Part shown: positions 1-6,348 of the stretch, piece by piece | Layout of the letters: every line of letters starts with the position of its first letter | How positions within the stretch are numbered: position 1 is the stretch's first letter | Assembly: GCA_016463555.1 (NCBI GenBank) | Contig: JAEMRB010000027.1 | Location: 1-10,956 of the forward strand | Length of the DNA stretch: 10,956 nucleotides | Origin: Chloroflexota bacterium | GTDB taxonomy: Bacteria > Chloroflexota > Limnocylindria > Limnocylindrales > Limnocylindraceae | Direction of reading: 5' to 3' | The notes under the pieces: generated by a model | What the model was told of the DNA's origin: nothing | Databases searched by the model: none | The model's input: the letters and a program-made list of their open reading frames with translations, nothing else | Translations under genes and position numbers: made by a program

Positions 1-738
1 GAGCCAGACCTGGGCACCGCGTCGATTCTCGGCCTGATCGGGTTCTCACTCCTCTTCGTTGCGGGCGTCCCTAAGCGCTGGGTGTTTGTCCCGGGCTTTG
101 GCGTGGCAGCGGCTGCCATCGCGCTGATGTTTACGAACGGTTACCAGGCGGCGCGCCTCGGTGGGTTCAGCGACCCGTTCTCTGATCCAACCGGCTCCAC
201 CTATCAGACGCTGCAAGGCTTGATCGCGATGGCGGTCGGTGGGCCGCTCGGCTCAGGCCTCGGCTCCTCCCAGCAGCTGGGCGGGATCAACATCCCGTAC
301 GCGTGGAACGACTACATCTTTGCGGTGATCGGCGAGGAGGCTGGCCTGCTCGGCATGCTCATCGTGATCGTGGCCTTCTTGGCGATCGCCCTTCGCGGCC
401 TGCGAACGGCACGTCGCGCCCCCGACACCTACGGCGCACTGCTGGCGACGGGCATCGTGGTCTGGATCTCCGGGCAGGCGTTCGTGAACATCGCGGTCGT
501 ACTCGCCCTACTCCCAGTGACCGGCGTGCCGCTCCCGCTGGTCTCCCAGGGCGGCTCTTCACTCATTGTTCTGATGGCAGCAATTGGGCTGCTCCTCTCG
601 GTATCGCGTGAGACGATGGATCCAAGCCAGGCAGGAGGTAGTGATGCGCGTGCTAATCGCGGGTGGCGGAACGGGGGGGCATCTCTTCCCGGCGTTCGCC
701 GTAGCTCGTACGGTTCGCCAGCTCCACTCCGACGCTGA
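1..738 (+). CDS. ftsW: FtsW, septal peptidoglycan glycosyltransferase (C-terminal part)
   Basis: SEDS-family integral membrane protein that polymerises lipid II into glycan strands at the division septum, working with a class B penicillin-binding protein. The frame is open from base 1, so the N-terminal part is outside the window; 245 residues are visible. It begins with EPDLGTA, matching the family's QPDLGT motif. Next come a membrane segment, the family block DPFSDPTGSTYQ (about residues 52-63), the GGPLGSGLG loop, WNDYIFAVIGEEAGLLG, and a late GVPLPLVSQGGSS motif before the last membrane helix. These together separate FtsW/RodA from other membrane proteins, and the dcw context favours FtsW. 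The last 40 or so residues after SVSRET form a basic, low-complexity tail. Its final 32 codons lie over the start of murG in another frame, which is unusual. Family assignment is firm; the exact C-terminus is less certain. Confidence 0.95.
   Translation, partial: EPDLGTASILGLIGFSLLFVAGVPKRWVFVPGFGVAAAAIALMFTNGYQAARLGGFSDPFSDPTGSTYQTLQGLIAMAVGGPLGSGLGSSQQLGGINIPYAWNDYIFAVIGEEAGLLGMLIVIVAFLAIALRGLRTARRAPDTYGALLATGIVVWISGQAFVNIAVVLALLPVTGVPLPLVSQGGSSLIVLMAAIGLLLSVSRETMDPSQAGGSDARANRGWRNGGASLPGVRRSSYGSPAPLRR
633..638 (+). promoter_or_regulatory. murG ribosome binding site
   Basis: A perfect AGGAGG lies five bases before the ATG at 644 and only two before an in-frame GTG at 641. The spacing decides for ATG 644, whose product begins MRVLIAGGGTGGH as the family expects. 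The site lies inside the ftsW reading frame. Confidence 0.8.
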
Positions 739-1747
739 GATCAGCTGGCTCGGCGGCGCACGTGGCGTTGAGTCACGCCTTGTCCCAGAGGCGGGGTACC
801 CGTTGACGCTCTTGGCCGCCCCAAGTCTGCGACCGAGCGGCGCAGGGTTGCTCGCGACGGCGCGTGATGCCGCCAAGCTGCTCTGGTCGATCCCGCAAGC
901 GATTCGCCTGATCCGTCGCGTGCGACCCGACGTGATCTTCTCCACGGGTGGATACATCGCCATTCCTACGTTGATCGCCGCGTGGCTTACGCGCACGCCG
1001 AGCCTCCTATGGGAGGGGAACGTGCAGGCGGGACGATCGAACACCCTCGTTGCGCCGCTCGCCTCCCACCGCGCGGTCGCCTGGCGGCAGACCGCGCAGC
1101 GCGCGCCATGGAGCGGTGCGAAGACGACCGTGACCGGCACCCCTGTGCGCGAGCTCACGATTGATCGCACAACGGCACGAACGGCGCGCGGCCTCAGCGA
1201 GAGCGATCAACTCCTCTTGGTGTTCGGCGGCTCGCAGCGCGTTCGTCGATTCGAGACGGCACTCGACGGTGCGCTTGCAACGCTGCTCACGGGGTGGAGC
1301 GTCTTACACGTCGTGATGGAGGGCCTCCCCGATGCGGAGCGTCGACGAGCGAGCCTCCCTGCGGAGCTGCGTGACCGCTACCTGCCCGTCGCATTCCTGG
1401 GTGGGGGAGAGATGGAGGGGGCACTCGTCTCCGCCGATCTGATGCTCGGACGCGCCGGTGCATCGACCATTGCTGAGGCGGCCGCCGCTGGGCTCCCCGC
1501 CATCATCGTGCCGTACCCATTTGCCGGCGGCCATCAACGCGCCAATGCAGAGGCCGCCGCAGCGGCTGGCGCTGTGACGCTGATCAACGATGAGGAGCTG
1601 ACCTCCGAACGCCTCCTCGCGGCGGTTGCCAACTATGCGACGCCAGCACAGCGCGCTGCAGCGGCGCGTGCCGCTACAACGTTGGCGCACCCTGACGCCG
1701 CGATGGTCATCGCGCAGAGGCTGCTGCAGCTGGGCGGTCAGGGATGA
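644..1747 (+). CDS. murG: MurG, UDP-GlcNAc:undecaprenyl-PP-MurNAc-pentapeptide GlcNAc transferase
   Basis: GT28 glycosyltransferase that adds GlcNAc to lipid I to make lipid II on the cytoplasmic face of the membrane. The product is 367 residues, a normal length. The N-terminal Rossmann domain has the glycine-rich GGGTGGH loop at 7-13, GGY at 102-104 and GTPVR at 165-169. The C-terminal donor domain has GGSQ at 195-198, RAGAST at 270-275 with the following Glu278 (ribose-binding Glu in the family), and HQRAN at 297-301. Two normally strict motifs are altered: HEQN is WEGN at 123-126, keeping Glu and Asn, and GGSQGA is GGSQRV. The start follows the AGGAGG. An in-frame open stretch upstream to 584 is not expected to be translated. 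The stop overlaps the murB start as ATGA, indicating coupled translation. Function is confident; the substitutions look like lineage divergence. Confidence 0.95.
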   Translation: MRVLIAGGGTGGHLFPAFAVARTVRQLHSDAEISWLGGARGVESRLVPEAGYPLTLLAAPSLRPSGAGLLATARDAAKLLWSIPQAIRLIRRVRPDVIFSTGGYIAIPTLIAAWLTRTPSLLWEGNVQAGRSNTLVAPLASHRAVAWRQTAQRAPWSGAKTTVTGTPVRELTIDRTTARTARGLSESDQLLLVFGGSQRVRRFETALDGALATLLTGWSVLHVVMEGLPDAERRRASLPAELRDRYLPVAFLGGGEMEGALVSADLMLGRAGASTIAEAAAAGLPAIIVPYPFAGGHQRANAEAAAAAGAVTLINDEELTSERLLAAVANYATPAQRAAAARAATTLAHPDAAMVIAQRLLQLGGQG

Positions 1748-2703
1748 GCGAGGTGCACACGCATCAGCCGTGGGCCGATGCCGAGGTTGCCGCTCGCGAA
1801 CTGGAGCGCCGACTCAGCTTGAAGGTGCTGCGCAACGAGCCACTCGCCGAACACACCACGATGCGTGTCGGTGGGCCGGCCGACCTCATGGTCACCATTC
1901 GCGATCGCTTCGCCCTGCGTGGGCTGGTTCGCCTCGCTGCGTCACGCGGCTGGCCACTGCGCATCCTTGGGCGCGGCAGCAATGTGGTGGTGGGGGACGC
2001 TGGCATTCGTGGCATCGTTGCCCTCAATCGCAGCGCGGGGTACGACGTCGATCAGGCTGCGGGGACGATCTCCTTCGATTCAGGGGTCCCCATGGCGAAG
2101 GCGTCGACGATTGCCGCCGAGGCGGGGCTCACCGGGCTTGAGTTCGCCCTCGCCATTCCGGGGAACATCGGTGGCGCAATCTGGGCAAATGCTGGAGCGC
2201 ACGGCGGCGAGATGGCCGCAATTGCCACCTCCATCACGCTCCTCCGCGCGGATGGCTCCGAGTCGGAGATCTCTATCGCCGACGCGGCGTTCAGCTACCG
2301 CGAGTCGCGATTCAAGCGACCAGAGGGGGGCAGCGAGGTGATCCTGGGGGCGAGGGTCACCCTGACACCAGGCGAGCCAGAGCTGATCAAGTCGCATCTC
2401 GAGGAGATTCGCCGCTGGCGTCGCGAGCATCAGCCGCTCGGCATTCCGAGCGCTGGCAGCGTCTTCCGCAATCCCCCAGGCGAGCTGAGCGCTGGCGCAC
2501 TCATTGAGGCTGCGGGGATGAAGGGTGTGCGCATGGGCGGTGCAGAGGTCTCCGAGATGCACGCCAACTGGATCCTCAATCGTGGGGGGGCGACCGCAGC
2601 GGAGATCCGCGCGCTCCACGACGCCTGCCGCGATGCGGTCCACGCACAGTCCGGAATCACCCTCGCCACAGAGATCGCCTTCATCGGGGAGTCCGCCGCG
2701 TGA
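1744..2703 (+). CDS. murB: MurB, UDP-N-acetylenolpyruvoylglucosamine reductase
   Basis: FAD- and NADPH-dependent reductase that turns UDP-GlcNAc-enolpyruvate into UDP-MurNAc in the cytoplasm. The product is 319 residues. The FAD-binding half shows HTTMRVGG (37-44), LGRGSNVVV (75-83) and the PGNIGGAIWANAGAHGGE block (139-156). The catalytic features are Arg186 in FSYRESRFK, the proton-donor Ser239 in AGSVFRNP, and Glu310 near the end in LATEIAFIGE. The length and the direct passage from FSYRESRF to the substrate domain suggest the shorter type II form. The ATG lies within the last codons of murG (ATGA overlap), and the stop overlaps the GTG of ddl. MurC, the next enzyme in the pathway, is not encoded beside it, although the two genes are often neighbours. 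Confidence 0.97.
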   Translation: MSEVHTHQPWADAEVAARELERRLSLKVLRNEPLAEHTTMRVGGPADLMVTIRDRFALRGLVRLAASRGWPLRILGRGSNVVVGDAGIRGIVALNRSAGYDVDQAAGTISFDSGVPMAKASTIAAEAGLTGLEFALAIPGNIGGAIWANAGAHGGEMAAIATSITLLRADGSESEISIADAAFSYRESRFKRPEGGSEVILGARVTLTPGEPELIKSHLEEIRRWRREHQPLGIPSAGSVFRNPPGELSAGALIEAAGMKGVRMGGAEVSEMHANWILNRGGATAAEIRALHDACRDAVHAQSGITLATEIAFIGESAA

Positions 2704-3824
2704 GCGGGCACAGCGCTCTCCCACCAGTCCTCGTGCTCTTCGGCGGGAGGAGTGCGGAGTCGGATATCTCCACGATCTCTGGCACCGCCATCGCCGCCGC
2801 GCTGCTCGATGCCGGCCTAACAGTCACCCAGGCACATATCGCACGAGATGGTTCGCTTCGACCGTTGCCAGCGGCGCACCGTCGCGGCGATCTCCCTGGC
2901 GGCGCATACACGGATCTCACCGCGCCAGCACTCAGTGGCACACAGCCCATGGCGCTCGATACCTATCTCCAAAGCGTTGCCGCATCGGCACCAGAGACGA
3001 TCGTCGTCCCTGCGCTTCATGGACCGGGCGATGAAGATGGCACGATCGCCGCAGCGGCTGCGGCGGCCGGGCTGAACTATGTCGGTGACACCCCCGCAGT
3101 TGCGGCCCTCGGCATGGACAAGCCGCGCTTCAAGGCGCTCGCGCGCGAAGGCGGAGTAGCGACGCTCCCTGAGCTCGTCATCACGCAACGCGAATGGAGA
3201 TCAGATCGGGAGGGTCTCCTCCGTGCTATCGCCGCATTTGCCGACACGCACACTACGACAGGTGCACTGATCGGCAAGCCTGCCGCACACGGCTCATCTA
3301 TCGGCATGAAGATCGCACACACGTCAGCCGATTGGGCAGATGCGGTTGACGAGGCGTTGCGCTTTGGCGATCGCGCGATGCTCGAGCCGTACCTTGAGCG
3401 TGCCCGCGAGCTGGAGGTTGCTGTTCTCGAGCGCACGAACGGATCGGTGCAGGCATTCGGTCCTGGCGAGGTGTTTCCCGGCCGTGAGTTTTACGATTAC
3501 GACGCCAAGTACGCGCCGGGCGTCTCGCGCACCACGACGTCAAGCGACCTGCCACCGGCTCTGGCAGATGAGATGCGCGCCGCCGCCGTTGCGCTCTTCA
3601 CCGCCGCCCAGAGTCGTGGCCTCGCACGCATGGACTTCTTGATGGCGCGGAGTGGCGAGCGCGCCGGCCACTGGTACCTCTCAGAGGTGAATACCTTCCC
3701 TGGCTTCACGCCGATCTCGCTCTTCCCCGCACTGGTGATGGCGGGTGGCTCGAGCTTTACGGAGCTGTGCGTTGAGCTTGTCGCTGCGGCGGCGGCGCGT
3801 CCTGCGTCGCGTAGCGCGCAATGA
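2700..3824 (+). CDS. ddl: D-alanine--D-alanine ligase
   Basis: ATP-grasp enzyme that joins two D-alanines for the end of the peptidoglycan stem peptide. The product is 374 residues, starting at GTG in a GTGA overlap with murB. Seen in order are FGGRSAESDISTIS (14-27), a variant of the family's GGxSxEHEVSxxS; LHGPGDEDGT (107-115); MDKPRFK (139-145); the ATP-binding IGKPAAHGSSIGM (191-203); EPYLERARELEVAVL (229-243); DYDAKY (266-271); ARMDFL (309-314); and SEVNTFPGFTPISLFP (328-343) with the metal and second D-Ala site. Tyr271 of the AKY motif is the residue linked to D-Ala-D-Ala rather than D-Ala-D-lactate ligases of the VanA type, so vancomycin-type resistance is not suggested. The usual His in EHEVS is missing (ESDIS), while the Glu is kept. 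The stop overlaps the ftsQ start as ATGA. Confidence 0.96.
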   Translation: MSGHSALPPVLVLFGGRSAESDISTISGTAIAAALLDAGLTVTQAHIARDGSLRPLPAAHRRGDLPGGAYTDLTAPALSGTQPMALDTYLQSVAASAPETIVVPALHGPGDEDGTIAAAAAAAGLNYVGDTPAVAALGMDKPRFKALAREGGVATLPELVITQREWRSDREGLLRAIAAFADTHTTTGALIGKPAAHGSSIGMKIAHTSADWADAVDEALRFGDRAMLEPYLERARELEVAVLERTNGSVQAFGPGEVFPGREFYDYDAKYAPGVSRTTTSSDLPPALADEMRAAAVALFTAAQSRGLARMDFLMARSGERAGHWYLSEVNTFPGFTPISLFPALVMAGGSSFTELCVELVAAAAARPASRSAQ

Positions 3825-4897
3825 GCGATCGCAGATCATCGACAGGGGATCGCGGGCAGCATCGCGGTGCAGGCGCACGACCATTCGCTCCGGGTGAGGC
3901 GCCGCCCGGCGTACGCCCTGGGCTTGGCGGAAGCCGTCGACGCGCTGGCGTGACGCCAGTCGGTGGCTCCGCGAAACGGCGCCCGAACGAAGATCCTGGC
4001 GCGACGTCGGGGCGAGGCCCACGCCTCACCCCAGGGGCAGCGGCTCGGCTGCGTCCGATTGCCCTCGGCGCAATCTTGGTGGCGGCCTTCCTCCTACCGC
4101 CGGTGGCTGCGCGCGCCAGCCTCACGACGGTCGGCAACATCTCAGTCGTCGGCGCCCTGCTCCTTGATCCCGATGCGGTGATCGCGGCTGCAAACATTCC
4201 GATCGGCAGCAGCCTGCTCGGCGTGAACCTCCGCGCCGCAGAGGAGGCGGTGGCAGCGCTGCCACTCGTCGCCTCAGTGCGGGTCAGCGCTGGGCTTCCT
4301 GATGGGATTCAGATCCGAGTGCGCGAGAAGTCACTCCTGCTGCGCTGGCAGATTGGCGATCTGGCCTACGCCGTCACCGAGAGCGGCGAACTCCTTGGCA
4401 ACATCGACACGCTTGATCTGGCGCCGACGGCGGCAGCGGCACTTGCGGCGGCCCCCCTCCTCTACGACGATCGCGTGCCAAGCCCACTCCTTACGGTTCG
4501 GCAACTCACGGCAACCGAGCTCGATGTAACCACGCGCCTTGCCTCCCTGACGCCAGAGGATCTCGGCACCGGCGCCACCACCCTGACTCTCCGCCTCCTC
4601 AGCGATTTCGGCTTCGTGGTGGAGGCCACCGGGCCATCGATCGAGTGGCATGCAGTCTTCGGCATCTACTCCGCCACCATCCGCCCAACCAGCATGATCC
4701 CGGGCCAGGTTCGGCTGCTGCGCAGCCTGCTCGCCGGACGAGAGACACGGATCGGCTGGGTCATCCTCGCCGACGACCAGGCTGGCACCTACACGGCGAA
4801 GGGTGTGCGACCACCACCACCATCCGTGGGTCCAAGTCCTAGCCCGGCCCCCTCTGATCCATCGCCAAGCCCCGCAGCCCCCACGGTGAGCCCGTGA
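3821..4897 (+). CDS. ftsQ: FtsQ/DivIB-like division protein with POTRA domain
   Basis: Single-pass divisome scaffold that links early cytoplasmic and late wall-synthesis division proteins. The product is 358 residues. Residues 1-77 are a cytoplasmic, Arg/Pro/Gly-rich, probably disordered tail. One hydrophobic helix spans about 79-97. A POTRA domain follows at about 105-170, with the typical pattern of NISVVGALLLDPDAVIAAANI, then SLLGVNL, LPLVASVRVSAGLPDGIQI and VREKSLLLRW. A beta-rich FtsQ-type region runs to about 327. The C-terminus (331-358) is a run of Pro, Ser and Ala, likely disordered and outside the membrane. FtsQ sequences diverge strongly, so the call rests on topology, POTRA pattern and position between ddl and ftsA. 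The start overlaps the ddl stop (ATGA). It is the last gene of the tightly overlapping block. Confidence 0.9.
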   Translation: MSDRRSSTGDRGQHRGAGARPFAPGEAPPGVRPGLGGSRRRAGVTPVGGSAKRRPNEDPGATSGRGPRLTPGAAARLRPIALGAILVAAFLLPPVAARASLTTVGNISVVGALLLDPDAVIAAANIPIGSSLLGVNLRAAEEAVAALPLVASVRVSAGLPDGIQIRVREKSLLLRWQIGDLAYAVTESGELLGNIDTLDLAPTAAAALAAAPLLYDDRVPSPLLTVRQLTATELDVTTRLASLTPEDLGTGATTLTLRLLSDFGFVVEATGPSIEWHAVFGIYSATIRPTSMIPGQVRLLRSLLAGRETRIGWVILADDQAGTYTAKGVRPPPPSVGPSPSPAPSDPSPSPAAPTVSP

Positions 4898-4934
4898 TGG
4901 TGCAGATAGGGCGTGGCGTTCGGGTGAGCAGGGG

Positions 4935-4940
4935 TATGAT
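4935..4940 (+). promoter_or_regulatory. Possible -10 box of an ftsA promoter
   Basis: TATGAT matches five of six positions of TATAAT in the 80-base ftsQ-ftsA spacer. Transcription would start near 4947, about 30 bases before the ftsA ATG and upstream of its ribosome binding site. I see no good -35 hexamer 16-18 bases upstream, so this is tentative. Confidence 0.4.
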
Positions 4941-4977
4941 GCGCAAGATGAGCGCACAGAGTGGAGGGGGCAACTAA
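4936..4977 (+). other. Possible 13-codon leader ORF ending directly at ftsA
   Basis: ATG at 4936, or the next ATG at 4939, opens a short frame encoding MMRKMSAQSGGGN. It ends in TAA at 4975-4977, and the ftsA ATG follows with no gap in the same frame. It covers the ftsA ribosome binding site. It could serve translation reinitiation, or be a chance open stretch; its own ribosome binding site is poor. Confidence 0.15.
4963..4970 (+). promoter_or_regulatory. ftsA ribosome binding site
   Basis: GGAGGGGG lies seven bases before the ATG at 4978. It fixes that start, which gives an N-terminus (MAEERYTTIAAIDIGTSK) normal for FtsA. Confidence 0.8.
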
Positions 4978-6219
4978 ATGGCAGAAGAGCGCTACACAAC
5001 GATCGCCGCGATTGATATCGGCACCTCGAAGGTTTCGTGCGCAATTGCGCATATTGGTGGCGAGAATGGCTCCATCAGCGTCATTGGCAAGGGGACCTAC
5101 CCGAACCAAGGGATGCGCAAGGGTGTTGTCACCGACATCGAGAAGACGGGCGCCGCAATCCGCGCCGCCGTTGATGCCGCTGAGCGCCTCTCCGGTTATC
5201 ACATTGAACACGCCACGATCACCATCTCCGGGAACCACGTGCTGGGGGTGAACACAAGCGGCCAGGTAGCCGTCGCCAATCCCGATCGTGAGATTCGAGA
5301 TGACGATGTGGATCGCGTCCTTGAGGTCTGCCGTGCGATCGAGGTACCGAACTCGCGCATGCTTCTCAATGTGCTTCCCTCGTCGTACATCGTGGATGGC
5401 CAGGAGGGGATCCAGCAGCCACGCGGCATGATCGCCTACCGACTCGAGGCTCGCGCGCACCTCATCACCGCCGGCAGCACCGCCGTGCAGAATCTTGAGA
5501 AGTGCGTGCAGGCTGCTGGCATCGCGGTTGACGACTACGTTCCAGCGTCGCTCGCCGCCGCCGAGCTGACGCTCACTGAGACCGAGCGTGAACTCGGGAC
5601 GGTCCTGGTTGATGTCGGCGCAGAGACCTGCGATATCGCGATCTTCCACCAGAACGCTGTGGTCTATACGGCGGTCCTGCCAATCGGCGGCGCCTTCATT
5701 ACTCGTGACGTGGCGATTGGGCTCAAGACGAGCCTCCTTGCCGCCGAAGAGTTGAAGATGACCTACGGCACCTGCGACCCGCGCACCGCCAGTGACGCGG
5801 AGCAGTACAACGTTCCCGACGAGCCAGCCGGTCGGCGCATCGGCCGACTCGAGCTCGCTCGCATCATTGAGCCACGCATGAGCGAGATCTTTGAACTGAT
5901 CGCTGGCGTGATCGCCAAGGCGGGTCCAGAGGTGACCAGCGCAGGCGTTGTCTTGACCGGCGGCGGGGCGCTGCTTCAAGGCGTCGAGGCGCTTGGACGT
6001 GAGATCCTGAAGGCGCCGGTTCGCGTTGCATCGCCAACTGGGCCAATTCTGGGGATCCTCGACGAGTTCCGCGGGCCTGGCCAGGCGGCCGTGCTCGGCC
6101 TCTTCTCTTGGGTCGCTCGCGGCCTGGATGAGGCGGGGATCGCCGAGGAGCCGGAAGCAGGATTCGTAGGGCGCCTCTTCGGGGGGGTGCGCAACCTCTT
6201 CGGTCGTATTCGGGGGTAA
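4978..6219 (+). CDS. ftsA: FtsA, actin-like divisome protein and FtsZ membrane tether
   Basis: Actin-fold ATPase that anchors FtsZ filaments to the membrane and recruits later division proteins. The product is 413 residues, a normal length. Phosphate-1 motif DIGTSK is at 13-18. The 1C subdomain typical of FtsA covers roughly 83-165 and includes NVLPSSYIVDGQEGI (131-145) and RLEARAHLIT (155-164). Phosphate-2 is DVGAETCDIAIF at 212-223, and LPIGG with a following IT is at 234-242. The adenosine motif TGGGA is at 327-331. The final 18 residues (about 396-413, FVGRLFGGVRNLFGRIRG) form an amphipathic basic and hydrophobic helix, the membrane-targeting sequence of FtsA. The phosphate-2 loop reads GAET where many FtsA proteins have GGGT. 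It has its own ribosome binding site and possibly its own promoter. Its partner ftsZ lies 129 bases downstream. Confidence 0.97.
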   Translation: MAEERYTTIAAIDIGTSKVSCAIAHIGGENGSISVIGKGTYPNQGMRKGVVTDIEKTGAAIRAAVDAAERLSGYHIEHATITISGNHVLGVNTSGQVAVANPDREIRDDDVDRVLEVCRAIEVPNSRMLLNVLPSSYIVDGQEGIQQPRGMIAYRLEARAHLITAGSTAVQNLEKCVQAAGIAVDDYVPASLAAAELTLTETERELGTVLVDVGAETCDIAIFHQNAVVYTAVLPIGGAFITRDVAIGLKTSLLAAEELKMTYGTCDPRTASDAEQYNVPDEPAGRRIGRLELARIIEPRMSEIFELIAGVIAKAGPEVTSAGVVLTGGGALLQGVEALGREILKAPVRVASPTGPILGILDEFRGPGQAAVLGLFSWVARGLDEAGIAEEPEAGFVGRLFGGVRNLFGRIRG

Positions 6220-6224
6220 CCCAA

Positions 6225-6246
6225 CCCGCCGCGAATAGCGGGCGGG
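6225..6246 (+). other. GC-rich hairpin in the ftsA-ftsZ spacer
   Basis: Bases 6225-6232 (CCCGCCGC) pair with 6238-6246 (GCGGGCGGG) around a five-base GAATA loop, giving eight GC pairs with one bulged G. It begins six bases after the ftsA stop. No T-run follows, so it is not a classical intrinsic terminator. It may stabilise the ftsA mRNA end or cause partial termination, and it overlaps the place where a -35 element of the putative ftsZ promoter would lie. Confidence 0.5.
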
Positions 6247-6250
6247 GCGC

Positions 6251-6259
6251 TGCTACACT
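6251..6259 (+). promoter_or_regulatory. Possible extended -10 promoter for ftsZ
   Basis: TGCTACACT has the TGn extension followed by TACACT (four of six consensus positions). Transcription would start near 6266, leaving an untranslated leader of about 83 bases that holds a palindrome. The -35 position (about 6231-6236) is poor, which an extended -10 can tolerate. Confidence 0.4.
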
Positions 6260-6290
6260 TCGCGGGATCGGCGGGAGGGCGTCGTCTAAA

Positions 6291-6304
6291 CGGGGCTAGC
6301 CCCG
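6291..6304 (+). repeat. Perfect 14-base palindrome upstream of ftsZ
   Basis: CGGGGCTAGCCCCG is identical to its reverse complement. As RNA it gives a five-pair stem with a CTAG loop; as DNA it could be an operator for a dimeric protein. It lies 45 bases before the chosen ftsZ start and downstream of the putative promoter. Confidence 0.5.
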
Positions 6305-6332
6305 GGCGGCGCAGAGTCGAGGCAACAGGTCC

Positions 6333-6338
6333 GGAGGG
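6333..6338 (+). promoter_or_regulatory. ftsZ ribosome binding site
   Basis: GGAGGG lies one base before an ATG at 6340 but ten bases before the in-frame ATG at 6349. The spacing favours 6349 as the start, giving MAAQTENFALIRVVGVGG. Confidence 0.65.
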
Positions 6339-6348
6339 CATGGAGTCG

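Noticed and set aside
584..643. Extended N-terminus for MurG
   Set aside because: The AGGAGG at 633-638 lies within it, and the extra 20 residues do not resemble MurG. ATG 644 gives the normal start.
2700..3824. Vancomycin-resistance type D-Ala-D-lactate ligase
   Set aside because: The active-site loop has the AKY tyrosine of D-Ala-D-Ala ligases, and no vanH or vanX neighbours are present.
4789..5979. Long open frame on the minus strand opposite ftsA and the end of ftsQ
   Set aside because: It mirrors the conserved ftsA gene, has no recognisable domains and no ribosome binding site. Long antisense frames are expected in high-GC DNA.
6225..6246. Intrinsic terminator after ftsA
   Set aside because: The stem is strong but no T-run follows, so I recorded it as a hairpin only.
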